Assembly (NCBI GenBank): GCA_947044365.1 | Contig: OX345638.1 | Location: 9,586,201 to 9,650,200, forward strand | Length of the DNA stretch: 64,000 bases | Direction of reading: 5' to 3' | From: Petrosia ficiformis | Taxonomy: Eukaryota > Porifera > Demospongiae > Haplosclerida > Petrosiidae | Part shown: positions 10,573-22,500 of the stretch, piece after piece | Layout of the letters: every line of letters begins with the position of its first letter | Position numbering within the stretch: the first letter of the stretch is position 1 | Translations under genes and position numbers: made by a program | Notes under the pieces: model-generated | Databases searched by the model: none | Told to the model about the DNA's origin: nothing | Seen by the model: the letters and a program-made list of their open reading frames with translations, nothing else

Positions 10573-13500
10573 GTAAGATGCAAATCAGATTCAATCTATG
10601 TTGGGCATTGATTAATTTATATTAAGTACTCGTACACATTTGTAGTTATGGTTATGAGTAATTTTAAGCTTGAGAATTACCAAATTGACCTCATAGTTAA
10701 ACTCAAGACCAGGTCTCTCTACCTACACACATTATAGCACAGGCAGATATGGCAACCCTTGAACTTAAAGTTGTGTTCTAATCAGTAAATTCATCATATA
10801 GGTATGGTTTAAAGACATTTCTCATTGACTGTTGTTATGCAAATGCTCACTTTGCTGGCCTTTTCCCATACAATTTGTGAAAGATGATTTTAACATCACT
10901 GAATTCTTAACAACTGTTTCCAGCAAACCACATTAGAATCTATAGTTGTGTAAACTTAGGATTATAAGATTGAGAATATTGACAAAAGAAAACCCCACTC
11001 ACACACTTTGTGTTAATTGTGTTAATTGTACCAGCTAAACCTTGACCACCATTTCAAAGCAAATAATGTGCAAATAGATAGACAAACAGATGGACATTTA
11101 AATGGAAATTGTAATACATGTAGGTTGTGGTATTCTCTAGTGTTGTCTTGGTAACAAAAGAGATCTTAATCATAGTACAAGTATTTGTTTTGGTGGATAA
11201 TGTGGATTTTTAAAATTCAGTTAACCTTGTCATGCGAAATGGATATTGAAAGTAGTTTAAATACTGCAAAGAATATATGACCTTCACCAAGCTCTCTGCA
11301 TATGTGTCTTATAAGTAGAAATTATATGGTCCTTATTGAGGCACTGAAAGTTTTTACAATGAGTCTGGAACAAATCTTTCATTTTATCCGGTGGATTTGA
11401 TTGCAGTTCCAATTCTTGTGTGGTCATAGTAATAATATTCATTAGATATTATTGAGTGTATTCATGTGGTGACAATTACTTATGTATGTGCTTATGATTG
11501 AATTGCATCTTGTTGACATGGAAACTTATATACATATTGTTTATTAATGTGTTATAGTTATACTTATTAATGCAAATCAGTAATGAACTGTTTACTGAGA
11601 GGTGATACAACTTCAACATTGACTGTAAAGTACTGTAGTATTGTTTTTGTACTGGGTAGGAAATTTAGTTCTGGTTTTAGTATACTTGGTAACAACTTTA
11701 GCTAATGCTAGTACTACATATCTTCATTGAAGCAAGCCAGAGCAAACCCAAGGTGAACTGAATAAATAAATGTAACATTGTTTGTTCGCTCATTTGCAGC
11801 TGAAGATTCTTAGTTTCACTCCCTCTCAATATCTGTAGAGTTCATTTGGAGCTTGTTCGAATTCTACTTGGTTATCTTATTTTCTTTTGTAACATGCTTC
11901 GAAGCTAAACATCCCTTTTTCAAATACTTTTCTATTATCTTTTTTTTCTATATTGTAATGACATGAATACGCTTTGAGCAATCATAGTGACCTCTTCTGG
12001 ATATGTGGTTCTATGTTATTTTATTGTTGACCTCAGCTAGTAGATAGTAACAGTGAGTTCATTTTGATTAAATGGGTGGTGTTATCTGACACCAGTGACC
12101 TTTCTTGGATCCGCCCTGCAATTGTACCCTCAAAGTACTAGAACAACTTTACTGTGAGGTTTATAAGTATAATCTAAACTATAATTATGTACAATTTATT
12201 ATTACATCATAAACCAGGGACCCTATAGCCTATAATGATAGAGAGTGGAAGAGTACTCTTATATAAACTAATAATTAACAATTATTTATGCTAGACATTT
12301 TATTTCTCATAGATACCCCACCTCCTCAAGGTGATGAATTCCTTTCTTCTCCACCCAATGAAACACCCAAACAGGTAATGTAATGAAATGGTGCTAATAG
12401 CAATAGCGATAATATAAATGGTTTCATGAAAGAAGAAGCTGCTTGTATGGTTCAGCACAGAATATAACTTAACAACAAATATAGGTTATACACATATTAG
12501 AAAGGATTTATAGTATACATTTTCATCCTGAGGGCAAAACCCGAGGGATGCAAAATAATATGATTCCCAAGCAAACAAGTGTATAAGCAATATAAATCAT
12601 ATTCATAGTTGAGCCATGGTGATTTAAATTATATTCATAGTTGAGCCATGGTGATTTAAATTATATTCATAGTTTAATTTGTTTATCATATAGTTTCCAG
12701 TACACAAATTGGCATTATTATTTTAATCTCTAGATAGAACAGCTAGAATTATTCAAGGTTTATTAATAATGTGGACACTTTCTGCAAGGTAGTTTAGATC
12801 AAATGCTTATCTTTATTTGGTCATCATTCTTCCAGGATGTCAGTCAAATTTAGTAACCACGAAGAGCTATTATTAATCTTCTCACTCACCCATTTTCATT
12901 GCTTCCTATACAAATTGATAGAATGTTGAGAGATTAAATGTAAGTAATTGTTCCATTAGAAAATGTCTCTTTACAAACATTAGGTAGCCTAAAATTTGCT
13001 TAGAAAATGACAAATTCGGTCCTTTGCTTCATAAAATTTGATCTTATGCTCTTGTGAACAAATATTTTTATATAAATCATATTTCTGTTGTATTCTCTAC
13101 CTACCATACAGTCTAATGATTATCCAGAATCTTATGTGATATCTGAGTACTATCAATCTCAGTTTGAAGAAAAGAGAGAAGAGCTCCATATACTCATCAC
13201 TAATGTGATAAATATTCTGAAAGATAATACCATTTCTTTGGAAGACATAAAGTACTTTTTGAGCCTTCGTCCGGAGTTCAGAGATAATGCTAGAGCTGCA
13301 AAATCAATTGAAGAAGCAATGATTGTCATTTCTGATCACACTTCATTGATTAACACAAAGCATCTTCAAGCTGTTGCCAAAAAGTTTAAGTTGCAAGAAG
13401 CAATCGATCTCATCAAGACATTCGATGATTCAATCGAAGCGTTTTGCGAAATGATCCCAACAGAGCATTCGTATGGTCAAGATTTTATGGAGCAATCACG

Positions 13501-16500
13501 TAAAACTCTTCTGAAACCAGAGAAAGTAGAGTTTGTTTTAGAATGGGAAGGAGATAATACGACACTGAGTGATATACGGGGTTTACTGAGAAAAGCTTTT
13601 CACAAGAAAGCAAAACATGTCATTGTGAAGCTAATAAACAAAGGGAACTCCATTATCGTGATCTGCTATGCTCCACGTCATCTTCACGAAGAGCTGAAAG
13701 GACTAGTAACAAGTAATGAAGGGGATTTGAGGAAAATGAAAGTACTCTCTGTTACCATTGGAGGATTTGAAATCCTCAAGAGAGACAAGGTTAGAAGGTT
13801 ACCCCACCCACGCTGATTCAAAAGTATATTTTGGTATCTAAATGTTTGTTTACATGTGCAGAAACAAGAACATGCTATAGAAACAAATATGGTGCTTAAA
13901 AGGTTTCTTGTTCTATATTACTGGCTTTCTAGCTTTCTAAAGTACATAAAGAACATGCAATAACAGCACTGATGCTGTTTATATAAATGTCTATTGTAGT
14001 AATAGCAACATTTTGAGCTAATATTTAATATTTCTCCTCCAAAATCAAGTAATGACAAGTGAGCCAATGAATATTTAAATATTTGTTCAGTATCAGGAAA
14101 ATGAAAATTCATTTCATCACTATGCTATTGACAAAACGTATTTGCTCAATATTAATGTATTCTATTGTGGTGTTTGATGGTACATAAGTATGTTGAACTA
14201 TTAATTCTGAATGGAATATTGCTGATTGCAATGCAGTGGCAAATCCGAGAAAAGTGAAATGTTGGTTCATATTTGGCGCATGTTTCATTCTCACTAACAG
14301 TGGTTGGGTAGCAGAAAAGAGAAGTTGAATTTACATTGCAATCCAAGAATGTAAGCTTTGAGTGAATGAATATGATAGGTCACCTCATAGCACTACAACA
14401 ATGTGATAATGAACTTGATGACTTTTCAAAGTACAATGAAGAATAGACTATACAGTATTACCCATGCAACTGTCCTAAGGAGGTCTGAGCTTACCATGAT
14501 TCTAATAATTACAAGAACATTATTAATAATTTAGGATCACACATCTGTAATTAATTATTTAAGGTGTGGCATGGTTATGTCCGCTAATTGTTCAAGCTAG
14601 ATGGAAGTTCAATTTAAACTTATGAACCCCACCTTGATATGTTTAATGCAACACAGTGTAATATTATAATTATAAAATTTCCTTGTCATATAGTTGAATT
14701 CAGGAAAGTATGTGAAAGACACGTCATCTGATAGTGTCTCCACAGAAGAACAAGGTGAGAAAATATTTCCATTGCAAAATTCTATACATTCAATGTTATA
14801 TGTACAATTGTATGTAGTTTGAAGGGCCATCATTATTCATTATTTATGCATGTGCTTGTGATTGAGCTGCTGCTTTTTAAGATGGAAACTTGTATTTATG
14901 TGTTATAGTTATACTTGTGGCAAGTATTTTATACAAGTCTGTGATGAACTGTTTACTGAGAGGTAGTAAAACCTCAAAATTGACTGTTTTAGTGTTGGGT
15001 ATGAAACATAGTTCTAGTTTTAGTACTGGGTAACAACATTTAGCATAATATTAATGTCAGTATCACATGCCTTCATTATAGCAATCAGAGTAAGCCCCAT
15101 TTAGTGCGAGTCAACTAAATGAATCAAAAGAACATTGTTTGTTTGTTGATGGTCTTTGGTTCGACTTCCTCTCTGTTATTTTTTTTTCTTCTATAGCTCA
15201 TTTGATTCAAATCCCACTTGGTAACGTTTTGTAAAAACAACATGAATATGCTTTGACCAATTAAAACGAGCTTTTGTGGAGAGGTGGTTCTATTTTATTT
15301 TATTGCCGACCTCAGTAACAGAGAGTTCATATTAATTAAAACGAAAGGAAGAGGAAGGGTCCCCAACGATCCACCTTGGATCTGCTGATGTAGTTGTAGT
15401 ACCAACTCTACTCTAAAGTTTATCACTATGTCAAGTTTATAATACATCATAAACCAGGAATATATTATGATATAAAATGGAATTATACTCTTCCACTTTC
15501 TATCATTATATGGGCTCCTACATAAACTAATAATTAACGATTAATACTGAAAGACATTTATTTCTCATAGATATGCCACAAGTTGATGATTCTCGTGATT
15601 TTCCACCTGATGAACCACCCAAACAGGTAATTATTTATATGTGATGACATTGTGCTAATAGCAGTAGTTGTGGGCAATATATCAGAATAATTGATATATT
15701 CAGGGCAGATTTATGATTTGATATTAGCAATTCCAGCATTGATGCCCATCCTTAAATTGTCGCAATGTTTCACACTATATATATATATATATATAATTTA
15801 TATATATCATGATTATTACGAGAGTGTGCAATTTAAGCGTGTGTGCTGTTTCCACCCCCTCTGCCTAATAATATGGTGGTTATCAATATCAACATTTTCT
15901 AATTTAATATTTGTGAGTGTGCAATTACATGTGGAAGTTACTGATATTAATGACAAGAGAAGAGAAGCAAAGTGCTACTGTTACAAGAGACACATGCTAT
16001 TTCTGTTGTGTTATCACCCTCCTGTATATAATTAATTGTTGGCAGAGCTCGAGGTGAATATATTTATATAACATTATCATGATAGCAGGGGTGGGTCTAC
16101 AGGGGGGGCAGGAAGGGCAATTGCCCCCCCCCCCCCCCCCTAAGTTTTTGCTTGTATGAATTTTCCAGGAATAGTATTACCCATGCAACTGTCCTAAGGA
16201 GGTCTGAGCTTACCATTTGGTTACCATGATTCTGACTTGTGAGTTTTCAGAATTGGACTCTATTATTGAATAAATCGTGGTGCTATTATAGTTACAAGTT
16301 AGAGACAAATATATGACCATTTACAAAACCATAAACACAATTATTATATATACGTATTGTTCTAAAAATCAGGGTTCAGAATCAGGGTTGCTACATCACT
16401 CTCCCTCCTTTCTTAGAGAGTATAGGTTAGTGGGTAATGAATTCCCCATATCGGACAGGTGGGTGTCGATTTCGAGTAGATCTTCGAGGTGTTGGTAGAG

Positions 16501-19500
16501 TTAGTTGATCTGGTGTGTACACTTGATAGTAATACAAGTATTCATCGTCTTCATCAATCATAGGTCTATTTGTTTGAGGTTCATTCACAACTTGGTTATT
16601 ATTAGTAGGTTTCCCTCCAGTTTGATGGTCATCAGCTTGGTGGATTTCACAGTATGGTTTTAAACGATCATAGTGTACAACAAAACGTTTCCTCAAATTC
16701 TTTTTGCATTGTATCCGATAGGTAACATCATTGATAACTTTCACAATGGTAAATGGTCCTTGCCAGGGTCGATGAAGTTTATGGGACTGACCACGAGGTA
16801 CTGCTGGAGAGTGCAACCACACAAGATCTCCAAGTTTCAGAGGGGTCCCCCTAACTGAACGATCATACAGTGTCTTTTGCCATTCTTGTTTTAGTTTCAT
16901 GTGTTTCCTGACCATTTCATAACAGTTTTGAAACCTTTCTCTCAATTTAATGGCATGATGGGGAGTGGGCACTTCTTTCTCCTTGTATGGCAGATGAAAC
17001 ATCACATCAACTGGTAGTCAGGCTTCTCGTCCAAACACGAGATGGAATGGAGTGCTGTTAGTTGTTTCTTGGATGCTCGTTCGGTAGGCACACATTAACT
17101 GTGGAAGTTGTAGGTCCCAATTATCTGGATCCTCTGTGGCAGTTATGCTCAACATGTTGAATAGAGTTCTGTTAAACCTCTCTAACAGCCCATCCGACTG
17201 TGGGTGGTATGGGGTGGTACGAGTTTTCTCAATATTCAGCAATCTACAGATATCCTTGAACAGCATTGATTCGAAGTTGCGACCTTGATCTGTATGTATC
17301 TGATCAGGGCACCCAAATTGACAAATGAAGTTGTCAACGAATTTACGAGATACTGTAGTAGCTTCCATGTCAGGGATAGGTATAGCTTCCATCCACTTCA
17401 TGAAGTAGTCACCAATTACGAGGATATATTTGTTTCCTCTTTCTGTTTTTGGGAGTGGTCCAAGAATGTCCATCGTCACTCTTTGAAATGGTCTCCCAGG
17501 TAATATGGTTTGCATCGGTGCGCGTCTAGACTGACTTGGGGATTTTCTCGATTGACAGCTTTCACGGGTTCTGCACCAGTCTTCAGTGTCTCTTTTCCAT
17601 CCAGGCCAATAGAATCTACACTGGACTTTCTCAGGTGTTTTTCGAATCCCCAGATGCCCCCCAATTGGTGAACTGTGTAGCTGTTCCAATACATGGTTCA
17701 CTAAGGTTCTTGGAAGGATGCACTGTAAATGTCTGTTAGCGACCCCTGATGAAATGTCTTCCCAAATGCGACATAGTATGTTATCTTTTACCACTAGTTG
17801 TTGTCGCTGTAACCACAGTCTTTGTACTAAATGACTATGCTGGTGAGGAAAACGAGTAGGAAAGGTTGAGGTTTGTACCCATTCAGTGAGTTGCATTATG
17901 TCGGCATCTTCCTTCTGATGTTTTAGTATCTCTGTAGTGGTAGGACAGAAAGAAATTATGGCATTTATTTCTTTCCTTTCTATAGTAGAGTCTTCTAGGA
18001 TGGTTTGACCACATTCGTAGAGAATTGTGGTCAGTTCTAGCTAAGAATGGTATTCCATAGAGGTACGGGCGGAAAATGTGTAGCCCAGACGAGAGCTAGC
18101 ATCTCTCTTCGAGTGGCACAGTATTGTCTTTCAGCCTTAGTTAGTACCCGACTTGTATAGGCAATCACTCTCTCAGATTTGTGACAAGACAGCTCCGAGC
18201 CCTTCTCTGCTGGCATCGGTATCCAGGATGAATGGTTGGTCAAACTGTGGGAACGCTAGAATTGGGGGAGAGGAAAGTCGTAATTTGAGAGTTGCAAAAG
18301 CATTCTGACATTCTAATGACCAGTTCCAGTCGTTCATTATTCCCGTTAGTTTGTACAATGGGGGCTGCAATAGTTGCAAAATTAGAAATAAACTTACGAT
18401 AATATGAAGAGACTCCCAAGAATTTTCTTAGGTCCTTCAAATTTGCTGGGATTGGCCATGATTTGATTACATCAATTTTGTCAGGATCTGTCTGAACTCC
18501 AGTGTTGGAGATAATGTGCCCAAGGTACTTCACACTTTTTTGAAATAAGTGACATTTCTTTGGTTTCAACTTTAGTCCTGCCTTGTGCAAATCTTTGAAA
18601 ATGCTCCTGAATAGAGTTACCAAATATATTTATATCATCCAGATATACTAGGCATGACACCCAATGGAGACCTGCGAGAGTAATTTCCATGAGTCATTGA
18701 AATGTGCTTGGTGCATTACATAGCCCAAAGGGCATTACTTTAAACTGATGTAGACCAAATGAAGTACCAAAAGCTGTCTTCTCCCGGTCAGCAGGGTCTA
18801 TTTCAACTTGCCAATACCCACTAGCTAGGTCCAAGGTAGAGAACCATTGTGCTCCGGACAATGCATCTAGGGTGTCATCTATTCGTGGAAGTGGACGAGC
18901 ATCTTTCTTGGTAATTGCATTTAACTGTCTGTAATGTACACAAAATCTGGGTGACCCATCTTTTTTCCTAACAATAACAGTGGGGGAGGACCAGGGACTA
19001 CTAGCTGGTTCAATCACTCCTTGTTTTAACATATCTCGAAGGAGTCTTTGTACCTCCTCTCTTTGATAGGGAATGGGAGACGGCGAGGTTGCTGGCATAT
19101 GGGCAGAACATCTCCAATATTTATGGTGTGTTTGACAACCATAGTTTTACCCATGTCACCATCATGAAGAGATATTACATCTGAGAATTTGTATAGAAGG
19201 CTTGCTAACTGCAATTTTTCAGTAGAGCATGAGAGTTGTGAGCGGTGTACCAACGATTCAACAACATCTCTCAGGTTTTTGATTCCACCTGATGTGGTAC
19301 TGCTTTCAATGGCATGAACGCCATTTCCATTTGAGAGAGGATGTATGCGTCCAACTTTTTCACCTTTGTGTACAACAATGGAACATCTCAGCCGGTTGAG
19401 GATGCGAATGAGTGTCTCTCCTCTAATGGTAGTTGATACTGAATGAGCTACTAGAAGTCCAGTGTCATCCTGAAACTTAGGCTATGGTTCCAATAATCCA

Positions 19501-22500
19501 GTGAAGTCAGTGACTTCAGCAGATCTCATGCTTTGTGGTTTTTTTCGAAGTTGTACCAGTAGTTCGATCTGGTGCCTGGGTGGTATAGTTGTTGTTTCTA
19601 AAAATGAAACATAGCAGGTTTTAACTGGAGCTCCCTTCTGCACAATTAGTGGTGCAATATTTCCGCAACTGTAGAGGGATCCATTTGGCAAATCAATAAC
19701 ACAGTTATGTTTATTCAAAAAGTTCGCTCCAAGCAAACATTCTTGTGTCACTCCTTTTGTAATTAACACATGGTGAGAGACATCAATGTTACCAATACGA
19801 AAAGGCAGCTTGCACTTTCCAGTAACTTTTAGTTTTTCACCATTAGCTGCAATAACATCATTTTCCGACTTCAACAATGGTCGATGATTGACCTGCATCA
19901 TCGACCGGTTCTAGTTTAAAGATGGTCGGCAGCGAATTTGAAAATTTCTCCCCTTTGACCTGCAATCACGACGATAATGGCCTTGGTGGCCACAATTCCA
20001 GCAAACAACTGGCGATTGTTTCCTTCCAGCCTGCAATCTTTGCTGTTCTTCATGCATTTGAAGCTTTTCAACTTCAACAGAGAGCCTTTGTATTTGTCTC
20101 GACAGTTCTCTGAGATCATCTTTTGTCGGTGTTATGCTGGATTGGTTGCATGGGGCTTCTTCAATCAGCAATGTTTCTGGCTTATGACTACTTCGGTGAA
20201 GCTGTTTCTGAGCCTCCTCCAGTGATTCCCTTTGGTTTGCCAGCTTCACAGCATCCTCTAACGATTTTGGATTCTCCCACATCAAATGTAGTTGGGTAGA
20301 AGATATCAATACAAGGGGTATTGATATCTTCTATGAAACAAGTTTTTGCAATTTCTAACCTCTGTTTGGGTTCCCAGTCAGGATAGGCCTTGTCTGCTAA
20401 CACTCTCAGACTTCCAGCAAATTCACTAAGCTTTTTATTGGACTTTTGTCTACGCTCATGCAGTTTCAGCTGCCATTCCAATTCGTTTCCAACTGGGCAG
20501 AATTGTTCCCTGAGGGATGTCTTCACAACTTCAGGGTTGACCTCTGCTACTAATCCAATCTGACTTGCAATTCGAAAAGGCTCATCATCGAGTAGTGAGA
20601 GTAACTCCTTTCCTTGCATAATCTCCCTGATACCTGCTTCGGCAACATATAGTTCGAACCGTTGTAACCATAAGTTGAAATCTGCTCCAGTAGCATATCT
20701 AGCTGGCGGTCTAGCACAAACTAGAATTATGTGAGCCATCCTACTTCTGACACCAATGTAATGACTTGTGAGTTTTCAGAATTGGACTCTATTATTGAAT
20801 AAATCGTGGTGCTTTTATAGTTACAAGTTAGAGACAAAAATGTGACCATTTACAAAACCATAAACACAATTATTATGTATACGTATTGTTCTAAAATCAG
20901 GGTTGTATCAGAATCAGGGTTGCTACATAATCATAAGAAAATGATTAATAATTCAGGATCACATATTTGTGATTAATTATTTAGGGTGTGGTATGGTTGT
21001 ATCAGCCAGTTGTTCAAACTAGAGGGTAGTTCAATTGAACCTTATGAACCCCACATGGATATGCCACTACAATGTTTAATGCAATACACTGTATAATTAT
21101 AAATATGTTCAACATTTCTTTCTCATAGTTGAATTCACGAAAGTGTGTGAAAGACACGTCATCTGAAAATGTCTCCACAAAAGAACAAGGTGACAATATA
21201 TTTCCACAGCAAAATGCTATAAATTCAATGTAAAGTGTATATAGTTTGAAGGGCCATCCTTATGATCTATTTTATTTATATAATATTTATATATGTAATA
21301 CATGTATATGAATTTGCTTATGTCATTTTACTTACTTTCCTCCTGTTTCTTCTGTAGGTATTGACACTGAAGAGGAGAAACATGACTGGAGGCAGGAAAG
21401 GGGATATTTGCAAAGGAGAAAACGATACAATCCACAGTTCAATTTACTACAGCGGGATTCTCCGAGATTATCTACTCTATTGCAATCGAATTTTGATGTT
21501 GATATTCCATTACTAGCACAAACTGAGAAAGTTGTAGAGGTGTTTACTACTTGTTATTTGTTAACAATGGAAAATCTTTACCGAGAAATCAATGGATATT
21601 GGTATGATCGACAGAGACGGATACCAATAGTGATTGATGATGTAGTTAGATTGTTGCAAAAGGAGCTAGGGCTTCCTGTACCACAAGATATCACAGGCAT
21701 TGATGATTTGAATCATTATTTCAAGAGTATATGTGTGTCTTGGTTCAATTTTGAACCAATCGCTCTAGTCTCCAATCTATTTTTGAATCCCTTTTATCCA
21801 GAGCTACATAAAAAGTGGATCGAATACTACCATCTTTTTCATGAGTATTGTTATCAACGTAATTTGAAGGACTGCAAGGGAATCTTGTTTAACAATGAGA
21901 ATGACAATATTTTTATATTACGAGTAGATGAAACATACTGTGATATTACTCTCTCACATATTTCCTGCCTGCGTGATTCCCTCTGTAACGTGTTAGATTG
22001 TAACAAATTATCAGTCCATCCACTTTGTATTTTACCAGGTTCTCTTCTCTTAGTATTCTGTTACTGTGGTGATGACTACCACAGCAGGTTTCAGCAGTTG
22101 ACAAAAGAACAGCTGACTTGCCTTGCAGATTTAAAAATTTGCAAAGTATTGAGTCTCAGAGATATTGAAAATCGTTTTGTATATTCCAATATACAGAATA
22201 CGGTATGTTTGTATTTTGATGTTAGTGGACATATGATTATAATTACATTTTTGTTTCTTAGATTGCACCACACATAAAGGGAGCAATAGAGAGTGAACCT
22301 ACTCCACAAGGTGATAATATATATGAATGGTATAGTTGACAACTAGTTTCCAAAGTTTACCATTTTCTCCTATACTGTAAACCCAGAAAAGTCACATTTA
22401 GTGTTTTAGCTATAATTCACACTTTAGCATCCATTATAATGTTAGCGTTGTTTTAGTTAACTATAACTATAACTAAAACCCCTTTTAGTAAGGGTCTTGA

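Larger units (their letters stand above)
16233..20927 (-). mobile_element. Ty3/gypsy LTR retrotransposon, decayed, in intron 5
   Basis: Two LTRs bracket gag-pro-RT-RNaseH-integrase on the minus strand. A primer-binding region follows the 5' LTR (TTGGTGTCAGAAGTAGGA, reading down from about 20757). A polypurine tract AAGAAAGGAGGGAGAGTGA precedes the 3' LTR (complement of 16396-16415). Frameshifts and stops break every domain boundary. No exact target duplication is visible. The paralogous stretch at 14490-14530 reads ACCATGATTCTAATAATT and serves as an empty site. Confidence 0.92.

Noticed and set aside
15691..16035. 114-codon plus-strand frame in intron 5
   Set aside because: Crosses a TA microsatellite, has no recognisable domain, and lies between good splice sites of the host gene.
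16224..20935. Target-site duplication of the Ty3/gypsy element
   Set aside because: Flanks GATTC and TAATC do not match; no exact duplication can be claimed.
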